Assembly (NCBI GenBank): GCA_038400315.1
Contig: CP151667.1
Coordinates: 4,847,174-4,911,173, forward strand
Source: Isosphaeraceae bacterium EP7
GTDB lineage: Bacteria; Planctomycetota; Planctomycetia; Isosphaerales; Isosphaeraceae
Length of the DNA: 64,000 bases
Reading direction: 5' to 3'
Each line of letters begins with the position of its first letter. The first letter of the stretch is position 1. Below the pieces are notes generated by a model. The model worked only from the letters and a program-made list of their open reading frames with translations. It did not search any database and was not told the DNA's origin. A program made the position numbers and the translations under genes. This document shows positions 53,785-63,133 of this stretch, in pieces.

Positions 53785-54852
53785 TTACCGGCTGTCAATC
53801 AGCGGGAGATGCACGGCGGCGCCGGTCCTGGCCGACTCGTAGATAGCGCGGATGATCTCGACCGACTTGCGGCCCTCCCGGCCGTCGACGGCCGCCGGGA
53901 CGCCCCGGTCGATGGAGTCGAGGAAGTCGGCGAGTTGCTCGCGATGGCCGGCGTGGCCGATCGCTCGCGGGTCGCTCGCTCCCGCCGCGAAGCCGGTTCC
54001 GCCGGCGATCGACAGTCGAATGGCGTCGTCTCCCTCGCCGTGCTCCGCGAAGGTCCAGAGCGTGATGTCGTCCTGTTCCACGCGGGCAGAGCCCCGGTCG
54101 CCGTGGATCTCGGTGCGCTTGAGCAGCCCCGGGAACGCCGAGGTCGCGGCCTCGATGACCCCGAGCGCCCCGTTTTTGAAGCGGATGGACGCGACGGCGG
54201 TGTCTTCGACCTCGATCCGCTCATGAACGAGGGTGGCCGTCATCGCCTGGACGGCGGCGACGTCGCCCATCAGCCATTGGAGCAGATCGACGTTGTGGAT
54301 CGCCTGGTTCATCAGGGCCCCGCCGCCGTCGAGGTCCCAGGTCCCACGCCAGCCGCCCGAGTCGTAATATTCCTGCGTCCTCCACCACTTCACGTGAGTA
54401 TCCCCCAGCGTGAGCCGGCCGAACCGGCCGGTGTCGATGGCGGCCTTCAATGCCACGTTCGCCGGGGTGAAGCGCGAGGGGAAGATGGTGCAGAGGCGGA
54501 CCCCGGCGCGGTCGCAGGCCTCGATGATGGCGTCGCACCGCGGCAGGGTGATTTCCAGGGGCTTCTCGACGACGACGTGCTTGCCGGCGGTGGCGGCCTT
54601 CACGGCGGGGTCGAGGTGGGCACCGCTCGGAGTGCAGACGCAGACGACGTCGAGGCCGGGATGGTCGAGCATCCGGTCGAGGTCGTCGTAAACCCTGCAG
54701 TCGCCGTCGGACATCGTGGCGATCTTGGCCCCATTGGCCTCGGAACGGCTGAAGGCCGCGACTACCGAGGCCGCTTCGATCTCGTTGATCGCCCGGGTGT
54801 GGAACTCGGCGATCATCCCGCAGCCGATGATCCCGATGCCGTGCTTGGCCAT
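53785..54852 (-). CDS. Gfo/Idh/MocA-family NAD(P)-dependent oxidoreductase
   Basis: The 355-residue product has the Rossmann start HGIGIIGCGMIAEFHTRA, the VCTPSGAHLDPA block, the EKPLEITLPRCD motif with its Lys and WDLDGGGALMNQAIHNVDLL with the active His. The family oxidises or isomerises sugars, inositols and related alcohols. The substrate is unknown. ATG 54852 reads MAKHGIGIIG. Planctomycetes carry many such enzymes, so the pairing with the acyltransferase gene may or may not reflect function. Confidence 0.9.
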   Translation of the reverse strand: MAKHGIGIIGCGMIAEFHTRAINEIEAASVVAAFSRSEANGAKIATMSDGDCRVYDDLDRMLDHPGLDVVCVCTPSGAHLDPAVKAATAGKHVVVEKPLEITLPRCDAIIEACDRAGVRLCTIFPSRFTPANVALKAAIDTGRFGRLTLGDTHVKWWRTQEYYDSGGWRGTWDLDGGGALMNQAIHNVDLLQWLMGDVAAVQAMTATLVHERIEVEDTAVASIRFKNGALGVIEAATSAFPGLLKRTEIHGDRGSARVEQDDITLWTFAEHGEGDDAIRLSIAGGTGFAAGASDPRAIGHAGHREQLADFLDSIDRGVPAAVDGREGRKSVEIIRAIYESARTGAAVHLPLIDSR

Positions 54853-54899
54853 ATCTGCCTCGCCAAGGTTCGTTGCAAGGATTTTGATTTATTCAATCG

Positions 54900-56117
54900 T
54901 TAAGAGAGGCGAACGCGGGCAATTTTCCGCTTGCCGACCCGGACGATCAGGCCGTCTTCGACCGCGATGATCGCCTTCGGATCCGCGATCGCCGTCCGGT
55001 CTTCGCCGACGTTCACCCCCCCCTGCTCGATCGCCCTGCGTGCGTTGGACGTGCTCGTGTCCAGCTTGAGCGCGACGATCAGGTTGGCCAGCGGCATCTG
55101 CCCTTCGGCGTCGAGCAGGGTGCGCGCGAGCGACGCATCGGGGATGACGTCAGGGTCTCCACCCAGGGCCCGCTTGCGGAACAGGGCTGCGGCGGATTCC
55201 GCGGCCTCGGCGCCGGAATACATTCCGACGATCGACCGGCCGAGCACTTCCTTGGTGTCGCGCGGGTTCACTCCCTCGGCCAGGAGCCTGTCGACCTCGT
55301 CGAGCGGCAAATCGGTCAGCAGGGTGAAATACTGCCGCATGGGGCCGTCGGGGATGCTCATGATCTTGCCGAACTGGTCGGCGGGCGACTCGGCCACGCC
55401 GATGTAGTTGCCCAGGCTCTTGCCCATCCGCATCGTGCCGTCGGTGCCGACCAGGATTGGCATGGTCAGGGCGATCTGCGGTGCCTGGTCGCGGCTGCGC
55501 TGGAGGTCGCGGGCCACCATCAGGCTGAAGAGCTGCTCGGTGCCCCCCAGCTCGACGTCGGCCTTGACCTCGACGGAGTCCCACCCTTGCATCAACGGAT
55601 AGAGGCATTCGTGGAGATAGACCGGCTTGGCGGCGCTCAGTCTCTTGGCGAAGTCCTCGCGCTCGATCATCCGCGAGATGGTCATCTGCCGGGTCAGGTC
55701 CAGGACGTCCAGGAACGACCATTTGCCGAACCAGTCGCCGTTGTGATGGACCTCGGCGCGGCTGAGGTCGATGATCTTGCCGACCTGCTTGAGATAGTCT
55801 TTGGCGTTCTCGGCGACCTTCTCCTCGGTCAGCGCCACGCGGCTCTCGTCGCGGCCAGAGGGGTCGCCGACGAGCGCGGTGTAGTTGCCGATGATGATGA
55901 CGGCGGTGTGGCCGAGGTCCTGGAACTGCCTGAGCTTACGCAAGGGAACGGTGTGGCCGAGATGGACGTCGATACCGGTGGGGTCGATGCCATACTTCAC
56001 GCGGAGCGGCGTGTTCGTCGCGACCGATCGCTCCAGCTTCTTGACGAACTCGTCCTCGGGGACGATCGCCTCCACGCCGCGCCTCAGGATCGTGAGCTGT
56101 TCAGCAGCCGTTAACAT
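54900..56117 (-). CDS. tyrS: Tyrosine-tRNA ligase
   Basis: This class I aminoacyl-tRNA synthetase is about 405 residues long. KYGIDPTGIDVHLGHTVPLR gives the HIGH-type motif as HLGH, and FQDLGHTAVIIIGNYTALVGDPSGR follows. The signature loop normally reading KMSKS is RMGKS here. A C-terminal S4 domain (about 340-400, with RRAIEQGGVNV) binds tRNA. The form is the TyrS2/TyrZ branch. I chose ATG 56117 (MLTAAEQLTILRRG); ATG 56144 (MPDPTDG) is possible. It is divergent from the 115-residue protein at 56350. Confidence 0.93.
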   Translation of the reverse strand: MLTAAEQLTILRRGVEAIVPEDEFVKKLERSVATNTPLRVKYGIDPTGIDVHLGHTVPLRKLRQFQDLGHTAVIIIGNYTALVGDPSGRDESRVALTEEKVAENAKDYLKQVGKIIDLSRAEVHHNGDWFGKWSFLDVLDLTRQMTISRMIEREDFAKRLSAAKPVYLHECLYPLMQGWDSVEVKADVELGGTEQLFSLMVARDLQRSRDQAPQIALTMPILVGTDGTMRMGKSLGNYIGVAESPADQFGKIMSIPDGPMRQYFTLLTDLPLDEVDRLLAEGVNPRDTKEVLGRSIVGMYSGAEAAESAAALFRKRALGGDPDVIPDASLARTLLDAEGQMPLANLIVALKLDTSTSNARRAIEQGGVNVGEDRTAIADPKAIIAVEDGLIVRVGKRKIARVRLS

Positions 56118-56349
56118 CGCAGGGCCATCCGTCGGATCGGGCATTCGTCGTCCCACTAAGAGGCAGGATTGTAGGGGAAGGCGGCTCGAAGGGGCAAGGT
56201 CGGCGTGGGCCGACAGACGACCCACCGGGATGCTCGTGGAATTCCTGAACCGCAGGCTTGACTTCGGCTTTCCGTCGCGTCGATGATCGTTGCTGAAGGA
56301 TTCTCGGCCCCGCCCTCGTCGATGGGCCGAGCTGGAATCCCGGAGGTCG

Positions 56350-56697
56350 ATGCGAACCGTGCTCCACCTGCGTCGATGGTTGATCCTGGCCTACTCGCTC
56401 TCCACCTTGGTGGCGACGCTGGGCCACGACCATCACCGCGAGCCAGAGATTCTGTTCGCCGAGGCGGGTTGCGACGACCAACGGTCGCACTTCGCGAGCC
56501 ACGAGGGGACCGACCTCTCGAACTCGTTCTCCGAATGCCCGATCTGCCAGTATCGCACTGGCCCGCAGATCGAGCAGACGCAGGTCAGCTTCATCCCGGA
56601 CGCCGCGGCGTCCGGCGAGCTTGCCATCCTCTCCGAGCCGGACGCCGTCGTCCAAGAGCTCCGATGGGTCGCGACGAGGGGCCCGCCCCGAGCCTGA
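56350..56697 (+). CDS. Small secreted or membrane-anchored His/Cys-containing protein
   Basis: The 115-residue product starts MRTVLHLRRWLILAYSLSTL, a signal or anchor segment. LGHDHHREPEILFAEAGCDD and ECPICQYRTG follow, a His cluster and a Cys pair like those in small DUF2946-type proteins. The context offers no function; metal binding is a guess from the His/Cys pattern. A GGAGG lies only three bases before ATG 56350, closer than usual. The frame is open to 56290, so the exact start is uncertain. A DUF1559 gene follows 153 bases on. Confidence 0.55.
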   Translation: MRTVLHLRRWLILAYSLSTLVATLGHDHHREPEILFAEAGCDDQRSHFASHEGTDLSNSFSECPICQYRTGPQIEQTQVSFIPDAAASGELAILSEPDAVVQELRWVATRGPPRA

Positions 56698-56850
56698 CGA
56701 TTGCCCACCGAGATGGAGGCTTGGTGACCTTGGTGCGCCACGTCTCCGGTGCTGTCGCCCGCTCGATGCGTCGATCCCCTCGTTCCCATGGGTTAGCCCC
56801 GTCGCGTCCCACGATGCGCCGGCGCGATCTCGTTCGATCCGGAGAGTCCT

Positions 56851-57828
56851 ATGTCCGCCACCAAGAATGGTGCCGGCGCCGCTCATGCACGCCGCGCCTT
56901 CACGCTGATCGAATTGCTCGTCGTCATCTCGATCATCGCCGTCCTGATCGCTCTGCTGCTGCCCGCGGTCCAGAGCGCCCGAGAGGCGGCCCGACGCATC
57001 CAGTGCGTCAATAATCAGAAGCAAATCGGCCTGGCCCTGCACAATTACCACGACTCGCACCAGACATTCCCACCCGGCTATGTCAGCCACTGGAAGCTCG
57101 ACGGTAGCGATCCTGGTGTGGCCGACGATGACATCGGGCCTGGCTGGGCTTGGGGCAGCATGATCCTGCCGTTCCTTGAGCAGACCAACCTCTTCAACGC
57201 GATCAACTTCACCCAGACCGTGGGGGTTCCCGCCAACACGACCGCGGCGCTGCGCCGGGTCTCGGGCTACCTCTGCCCGTCCGATACCCCACCGGCGACC
57301 GTCCCCGTGCGGAACGAGGCCAATACCGCGACCATCAATACCGTTGGGACCAGCAACTACACGGGCATGTACGGGCTCGGCGAGATTGGCGAGGCGCCCG
57401 GACGCGGGTCGGGGACGTTCTTCCGCAACAGTAAGGTCGGCCTGAATGACATGAAGGACGGTTCGAGCCAGACGATGGTGGTGACCGAGCGGAGCCACAA
57501 CCTCAGTTATGTGACCTGGATGTCCCGGAGCCCCGGCGGATGGCTGTTCAAGACCTCCTCGCTGGAAGGGGGGACCGACACCTTCCATGTGGAGCCCGAG
57601 GAGGCCTTCACGATGGTCCTCGGGCCCATCGAGGTCGACGACGAGAGCCGGACCATCAACCATCACAAGGCCCATGTCGAGGACATCTGGAGCCGTCACA
57701 CTGGGGGGGCGAATATCCTCTTCGGCGACGGCTCGGTGAGGTTCCTCAAGGACGGGATCAACGCGTCCGTGCTGCGAGCCCTGGCGACCCGCGCCGGCAA
57801 CGAAATCGTCAGCTCCGACAGCTTCTGA
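56851..57828 (+). CDS. DUF1559 prepilin-like protein
   Basis: This 325-residue protein has the prepilin signature [20 protein letters not shown], the common DUF1559 form, followed by [63 protein letters not shown] and [15 protein letters not shown] are family blocks. GGAGAG lies six bases before ATG 56851. With the gene at 50654 it shows two members of the family within 7 kb, but they are not closely alike. Its role in planctomycetes is unknown. Confidence 0.94.
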   Translation: MSATKNGAGAAHARRAFTLIELLVVISIIAVLIALLLPAVQSAREAARRIQCVNNQKQIGLALHNYHDSHQTFPPGYVSHWKLDGSDPGVADDDIGPGWAWGSMILPFLEQTNLFNAINFTQTVGVPANTTAALRRVSGYLCPSDTPPATVPVRNEANTATINTVGTSNYTGMYGLGEIGEAPGRGSGTFFRNSKVGLNDMKDGSSQTMVVTERSHNLSYVTWMSRSPGGWLFKTSSLEGGTDTFHVEPEEAFTMVLGPIEVDDESRTINHHKAHVEDIWSRHTGGANILFGDGSVRFLKDGINASVLRALATRAGNEIVSSDSF

Positions 57829-57957
57829 GCGGGCAATGCAGGGCCGGACTTTCGAACTCATCCGCGGCGTCCCGGCGATTCGTCTCGCCGGTCGGCCGCG
57901 GGAGTCGTCCCGTCGGTCGTCGATCAGGGATTGGTGAATCGGCATCGATCCGATCGA

Positions 57958-59043
57958 TCAAGGTCGGTGCTTGAAAGTCTTGTCGAGGAATTCATAAGCG
58001 GTCAGGCGCGTGGCATCGGGGAAGTCGTGCTCGGCGTCGGGATAGGCGGCGACCAGCGAGTCAGGGGCCCCGAGGAGGGCATAGATCGGCCCGGCGGCCT
58101 CGATGCAATCGCGGACCCCCTGGACCTCGAAGTTGTCGTCGTGGGTGGGCGAATTGGTGAAGAACGGACGCGGTGCGAGGGCTCCGACGAGTTCGGGGAA
58201 ATCGAACGGAACCCTCGTCAGGTCGAGGTCGTAGTCCTCCTTCAGCCGGGGCATGTAACCCTTGTGCGACCAGCCGGTGATGTTGCCCTTGTAGTACTGC
58301 GGGAAGCTATTGAAGCCGGACGACGAGACGATCGCGGCGATTCTCGGCTCGAACGCCGCCGTGAAGATCGAGTTGTGCCCGCCCAGCGAGTGGCCGATGA
58401 CGCCGATGCGGGCGGGGTCGACCTCCTTCATCCCTTGCAGCAGGTCGACGGCCCGCATGTTATCCCAGATGGCCTTCATCGAGGCGCTGGCGTATCCCAG
58501 GGCGTAGGCGTCGACCTTGTGTTCGCCGAAATTGGGATAGTCGGGGCTCAAGGTGACGTAACCTCGTTCGGCCAACTCCTTGGCATAGCGGAGGTGCGGC
58601 TTCCCACCCAGGCCAACGGGCTCATCCTTGCCGATGGTCGTGGTCTGGTGCAGGCAGAGCATCGCCGGCCTCGGGCCCGAGGCCGGCTTCTTGGGGACGA
58701 GGAGCCAGGCCGGAACGCGGTCGCCCGGCTCGCTGGCGTAGGTGATCTTCGTACGCGTGTAGGCGGGCTCGTCGAACGTCTCAACGACCTGGACATCGAG
58801 CGGGACTCGGCGACCAGCACCCGGGACGGGCCCCATGACCCGCTGGAGGTTGCCCATGACGTGGGCCCGCCGCACCGACCAGTCGGCGGGCGTCTTGGCC
58901 GGGACGGACTGGCCTGCGGCGTCGCGGACGACCAGGAGATTGGCATGGTCGGTGTACGTGGGGACCTCGGGCTCGACGGCGAGGGCGGCCGGCGTGACGA
59001 AGGTCAGGATTCCCAGCAGTGTCTTGAGCGTCGAACGATTCAT
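57958..59043 (-). CDS. Secreted acetylxylan-esterase/dienelactone-hydrolase-like alpha/beta hydrolase
   Basis: The 361-residue product starts at ATG 59043 with a signal peptide (RSTLKTLLGILTFVTPAALA). The alpha/beta hydrolase triad is visible: Ser in VIGHSLGGHNS, Asp in NSPTHDDNFEV and His in PDAEHDFPDA. RPAMLCLHQTTTIG provides the oxyanion region. The form fits secreted esterases that act on plant polysaccharides or related substrates. The open frame reaches to 59265, but the upstream part lacks homology. Confidence 0.88.
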   Translation of the reverse strand: MNRSTLKTLLGILTFVTPAALAVEPEVPTYTDHANLLVVRDAAGQSVPAKTPADWSVRRAHVMGNLQRVMGPVPGAGRRVPLDVQVVETFDEPAYTRTKITYASEPGDRVPAWLLVPKKPASGPRPAMLCLHQTTTIGKDEPVGLGGKPHLRYAKELAERGYVTLSPDYPNFGEHKVDAYALGYASASMKAIWDNMRAVDLLQGMKEVDPARIGVIGHSLGGHNSIFTAAFEPRIAAIVSSSGFNSFPQYYKGNITGWSHKGYMPRLKEDYDLDLTRVPFDFPELVGALAPRPFFTNSPTHDDNFEVQGVRDCIEAAGPIYALLGAPDSLVAAYPDAEHDFPDATRLTAYEFLDKTFKHRP

Positions 59044-59580
59044 GGGCGACCTCGGGCATCGGGTGTTTAACCAAGGTGGAATGTCCGGTTTCGAATGGCC
59101 AGTCGCAAGTCCCACGTTCAGGCTGAAATGGAGAAGCCCGGGTTCGTTTCGTGATTTCAATTCGTGCAGCTGATCGGACGCTCGGGTTCGTTTCGTTTTT
59201 TGAAGTTCCCTACGCCTCTTTACGCTTCGGCCGTTTCCTGAGCGGCGAACGAAGCCCTCCTTCATAACTATCCTTAAAAATGAGAGCTACCTCCCTACTA
59301 TTTCTTGATTAGTGAGATTTTCTCTGAATTTCTCAGTGTTCCCGGTTCTGGTCCCATGCACGGAGGTTCGGGCGGGCCGACGACACCGACGACACTCGGG
59401 GACTGGGGCACGTCATCGGCGGTTTGATTGGGATTGCCGGGAATGCCGGAACGGGCGATCCTGCGGGGAATGGCCCGGAGCCCGATCGGTTGGCTCCGTG
59501 GATCTTCCGGCGTTTGGCGCCGGCGGATGCGGTTGGCGGGGGGGAGGCCTCCGCCGGGTTGGGTGGGAATGGAGGCTGCG
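59044..59580. other. Intergenic region between esterase and TlpA-like genes
   Basis: These 537 bases hold no gene I can support. An AT-richer patch (about 59255-59335) lies in the middle. CGGGTTCGTTTCGT occurs at about 59140 and again at about 59190, a 14-base direct repeat. The divergent genes on both sides must start in this gap. A 93-codon plus-strand frame (59312-59593) looks like chance. Confidence 0.5.
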
Positions 59581-61509
59581 ATGCGGTCCTTGAAGACGAG
59601 CCTGGCCGTGGCCTGCCTGCTGGGGATCGCCCCCTCGGGCGTCTTTGCTCAGACGGTCGACGGGCTCCTGCGGTTCAAGCCGGTCGTGGCGGGCGTCGAG
59701 TACGACATCCCGGCCGACCCGCCTGCGGTCGCCGCGTGCAAGATTGAGATCATCAGCAAGAACGGTAGCGGGTATGCGCTGCGCGACGGCCAGGGGCAGC
59801 TCCTGCGCAAGTTCGTCGACACCAACCAGGTCAAGGATGCCAGCGGCAAGGCGAACCTCGACCAGTGGAGCTATTACAAGGACGGGTTCGAGGTCTATCG
59901 CGAGCTCGACCTGAACGAGGACAAGAAGCTCGACGAGTGCCGCTGGATGAACTCCGGCGGGACCCGGATCGCGGTTATGTCAGGTGGGGCGATCCAGGCC
60001 TGGAAGCGGATCTCGGCCGAGGAGGCCTCGAAGGTCCTGGTCCAGGCGCTACTCGCCGGCGACCCGGCGCTGCTGGAGACCGTGATGGCCACGCCGGCCG
60101 AGTTGACGGCCCTGGGGGTGCCCAAGGGGGTGGTCGATCAGGCCGCAGCGGCCACCGAGACCCGCAAGGGGAAGCTCAAGGACCTGGTGACCAAGCTCGG
60201 CTGGAGCGACCAGACAACCTGGTCGGGCCTGAACGGGCAGATGCCGCACCTCCTGCCGGCCGATGCCGGGCTCAAAGACGACCTGATGGTGTACGAGAAT
60301 GCGATGATCTCGGCCAGCAAGGGGACGAAGGGGACCGAGGAGTCGTACCTCCTGGTTCCCGAGTTGGTGAAGATCGGCGAGACCTGGAAGTTCGTGGCCC
60401 TGCCCGCCGCGGTCAAGCCGGGGGACGGCCCGATCCCGCTCGTCGACGCCAGCATCCGGTCGGCCCTATACCGCGAGGCGGCCCCCGAGGTCGCCAACCG
60501 CGACCCCAAGATGGATGAGGCCCTGAAGAAGCTGGCCGACTACGACGCGGCCAAGTCCGACCTGCTGTCGAGCACCGACGTCAAGGAAGTGCTGGCCTAT
60601 CATTACAACCGGATCCCCCTGCTGCGCGAGGTCTCGAAGGTGGCCCCCGCGGAGGAGAAGATCAACTTCGACCGCCAGGTGGCCAATGCCCTGGCCGAAG
60701 GGGTGGCCACCGGCAAGTTCCCCGAGGGGATCAAGTACCTCGACGGCCTGATCGCCGAGAAGGGGAAGATCGGCTCATACGCGGCGCTCCGGAAGATCGG
60801 GGCCGAATATGCGCTGGCGAATGATGAGGCAGGCGCGACGCCGGTCGCGGTTCAGAAGAAGTGGCTGGGCGATCTCAAGGCGTTCCTGGAAGCCTATCCC
60901 AAGAGCGACGAGGTGCCCGACGCGCTCTATCAGCTCGCCTGGACCAGCGAGGTGAACACCGACGAGGACGAGGCGAAGCTCTACTACGCCCGGCTCGCCA
61001 AGGATTTCCCCGACACGACCACCGGCAAGAAGGCGGCCGGTGCGCTCCGACGGCTCGATCTGGTCGGCAAGCCATTCGACCTGAAGGGGACCGGCCTGAC
61101 CGGCAGCCCGGTCGACCTGGCCCGCTTCAAGGGCAAGACCGTGTTGGTTACGTTCTGGGCGACCTGGTCGGGCGACGTGAAGCGCGAGACGCCCGAGCTG
61201 CTCAAGGTCTACGAGGCCCACAAGGCGCAAGGCTTCGAGATCGTCGGCGTGAATCTGGACACGGAGAAGGCCGACCTCGAGGCTTTCCTCAAGGAAGTGC
61301 CGACCCCCTGGGCCCAGATCTTCGAGCCCGGCGGCCTGGAAGGGCGGCTGGCGCAGGAGTTTGGCATCTTCGCGCTGCCGACGATGATCCTGGTCTCTCC
61401 AGAGGGCAAGGTAATCAACCGGGGGATGCGGTTGGTCTCGCAGGTCGAGGCACAGCTCGACAAGGTGCTCGGGGCCGGCGGCAAGGGCGTCGCGCTCGGA
61501 CCGAAGTGA
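59581..61509 (+). CDS. Exported protein with TlpA-like thioredoxin domain lacking both cysteines
   Basis: The 642-residue product has a signal peptide (RSLKTSLAVACLLGIAPSGV, cut near FAQTVD). It then has a long helical region of about 500 residues with TPR-like segments such as LKAFLEAYPKSDEVPDALYQ. A TlpA/AhpC-type thioredoxin domain follows from about residue 505. At the active site WATWSGDVKRETPELL stands where WCGPC is normal, with Ser530 and Val533 in place of the two Cys. The cis-Pro region FALPTMILVSP and the fold are kept. GGAGG lies five bases before ATG 59581. Redox catalysis is not expected; a binding role is more likely. Confidence 0.87.
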   Translation: MRSLKTSLAVACLLGIAPSGVFAQTVDGLLRFKPVVAGVEYDIPADPPAVAACKIEIISKNGSGYALRDGQGQLLRKFVDTNQVKDASGKANLDQWSYYKDGFEVYRELDLNEDKKLDECRWMNSGGTRIAVMSGGAIQAWKRISAEEASKVLVQALLAGDPALLETVMATPAELTALGVPKGVVDQAAAATETRKGKLKDLVTKLGWSDQTTWSGLNGQMPHLLPADAGLKDDLMVYENAMISASKGTKGTEESYLLVPELVKIGETWKFVALPAAVKPGDGPIPLVDASIRSALYREAAPEVANRDPKMDEALKKLADYDAAKSDLLSSTDVKEVLAYHYNRIPLLREVSKVAPAEEKINFDRQVANALAEGVATGKFPEGIKYLDGLIAEKGKIGSYAALRKIGAEYALANDEAGATPVAVQKKWLGDLKAFLEAYPKSDEVPDALYQLAWTSEVNTDEDEAKLYYARLAKDFPDTTTGKKAAGALRRLDLVGKPFDLKGTGLTGSPVDLARFKGKTVLVTFWATWSGDVKRETPELLKVYEAHKAQGFEIVGVNLDTEKADLEAFLKEVPTPWAQIFEPGGLEGRLAQEFGIFALPTMILVSPEGKVINRGMRLVSQVEAQLDKVLGAGGKGVALGPK

Positions 61510-61557
61510 TCCGAGCGACCCGAAAGGGACGGCGTATCGAGTGTCGGATCAATGAAC

Positions 61558-61595
61558 GAGGCCGGCGCCCCCCGATCTGTGGGGGCGCCGGCCTC
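61558..61595. terminator. 15-bp perfect hairpin between convergent genes
   Basis: GAGGCCGGCGCCCCC (61558-61572) and GGGGGCGCCGGCCTC (61581-61595) form a perfect 15-bp stem with an 8-base loop, between the stops at 61509 and 61627. No T-run is present on either side, but its place and strength fit a bidirectional transcript end. Confidence 0.65.
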
Positions 61596-61626
61596 GTCGC
61601 ATTGACGTGTCGTGTGCGGTGGCCGA

Positions 61627-63003
61627 TCAGAAGCCGCGATTCTCGCCCCTCGACCGATTTCGCTCGATGGCGGAGATGATGCCGTCGTTGACGCTCCGCT
61701 CGAGCGTGGGCTGATATTCGGGGGGCATCTCCGAGCGGATCCAGGCCATGGCCGACTCGGCCGCTCCGCGCTCGCCTTGCCCTCGGGCGATGGCGATCAG
61801 GGAGTTGACCCGGAACTGCTCGGACGGGATGAGGGGGACGGTCGCACGCGCGTCCTCGAAGCGGCCTCCGGCGATGAGGCTGTCGATCAGGATCCGGGCG
61901 AGGATGATCCGCAGGCCCGGGGGCTTGATCTGGGCGACGGCCTGGGCGGCCTCGGTGAAGACCACCGTGGCATCGTCGGCGTCGCCGTGGAGCGACTGTT
62001 CCTGGGCCAGGCGCATCAAGGCGTTGGCGCGGACCTCGGGGGACGGGATCGTCCGGGCGATAACAAGGCCTCGCTTGAACTGGAGCGAGGTCGCGGCGTA
62101 GGGGACGATTCGGTCGAGGGCCTGGTCGCGCCAGGCGGGCCGCGTGATGAGGAAGGCCGTCTCCGTGGCATCGCGGAGGATGCGGTCGGCAATTTCGGGA
62201 TTGGCCACCTTGCTGGCCTTGGTCACGTCGCCGGCCGTCTGCGCGGGAGGCTCGAACGCGTTGAGGAGCACTGGTTCCGAGGCGATGTCGTGACTGCCCA
62301 GCCCCTGGCTTTCCACGACCTTGTAGAGCTGCTCGGCGCGAAATGTGGGGTTGGGGATCGACTGGGCGAGGCGGGCGGCGTACTGCCAGTCTGCGATGGC
62401 ACGGCGGTAATTGCCGGCCTTGTCGGGCGTTGGGGTCGCAGCCTTGGCGTCCGCGTCATCTTCGGCGTCGAGGATTGTCAGGGACTCGCGCGAGAGCCGG
62501 ACTTCTTCCTCGGCGAGCAGGAGCAGCGAGTTGACGCACGCGTTGAGGCGTTGGGTCTTGATGAGGTAGTCGGTCTCAGCCGAGGCGGCCTGGCCGGCTT
62601 CGGTCAGCGACTCGCGTGCCTTGTCGAGCCGACCGTTGAAGATCGCGAGCCGACCGATGCGCTGGAGCGCCAGCGATCGTTCGCCCGGGTTGGTGATCGC
62701 GCGGGCGTCGGCAAGCAGCTCGGGGCCGACGGTCTCGAGGTCGCTGGGGCCGCCCGGGATGGGGGGGAGGAGCGGGTCGACGCTCTCGGCCGGCGATCCC
62801 GGCGCGAGAGGAGTCCGAGGCCCTTGAGAATTCGTCGTCGAGGCGGGCGAGGGCCTGGAACCTTCCCGCGGCGTGTCCGGGGTGGTGCGAGGTGTGCCGC
62901 CAATGGGGTTATTCTGATGGGCGAGAGCCGACGGGACCAGGCCGAGGAGGATCGCCAGCGCGATCGAGGCAGGCGGGCCCGCGGGTCGGGTTCGGGAGTT
63001 CAT
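61627..63003 (-). CDS. Exported helical-repeat protein, function unknown
   Basis: The 458-residue product has a signal peptide (NSRTRPAGPPASIALAILLG, cut near SALAHQ). A Pro/Thr/Ser-rich linker and a region of repeated helices follow, such as ALQRIGRLAIFNGRLDKARE, RANALMRLAQEQSLHGDADD and RVNSLIAIARGQGERGAAES. These look like TPR-type repeats. No catalytic motif is evident. ATG 63003 is chosen from the signal peptide; GGAAGGA is about ten bases upstream. The open frame continues to 63324 but the upstream part has no family features. Confidence 0.8.
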   Translation of the reverse strand: MNSRTRPAGPPASIALAILLGLVPSALAHQNNPIGGTPRTTPDTPREGSRPSPASTTNSQGPRTPLAPGSPAESVDPLLPPIPGGPSDLETVGPELLADARAITNPGERSLALQRIGRLAIFNGRLDKARESLTEAGQAASAETDYLIKTQRLNACVNSLLLLAEEEVRLSRESLTILDAEDDADAKAATPTPDKAGNYRRAIADWQYAARLAQSIPNPTFRAEQLYKVVESQGLGSHDIASEPVLLNAFEPPAQTAGDVTKASKVANPEIADRILRDATETAFLITRPAWRDQALDRIVPYAATSLQFKRGLVIARTIPSPEVRANALMRLAQEQSLHGDADDATVVFTEAAQAVAQIKPPGLRIILARILIDSLIAGGRFEDARATVPLIPSEQFRVNSLIAIARGQGERGAAESAMAWIRSEMPPEYQPTLERSVNDGIISAIERNRSRGENRGF

Positions 63004-63133
63004 GGATGCCGATCCTTCCGGCCGGGCCCGATACGGGAGGCGCGGCCGTGCGGGGAAGCGCCTGGGCGTGGGCTCCGCCCTCCCGCGGGCGCGGAATAGT
63101 CTGTGGCAAGGATTCCCCCGGAACCTCGGGTCG

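Noticed and set aside
59312-59593. 93-codon plus-strand frame upstream of the TlpA-like gene
   Set aside because: Overlaps the ribosome site and start of the TlpA-like gene, is Arg/Gly/Trp-rich, and has no homology or ribosome site.
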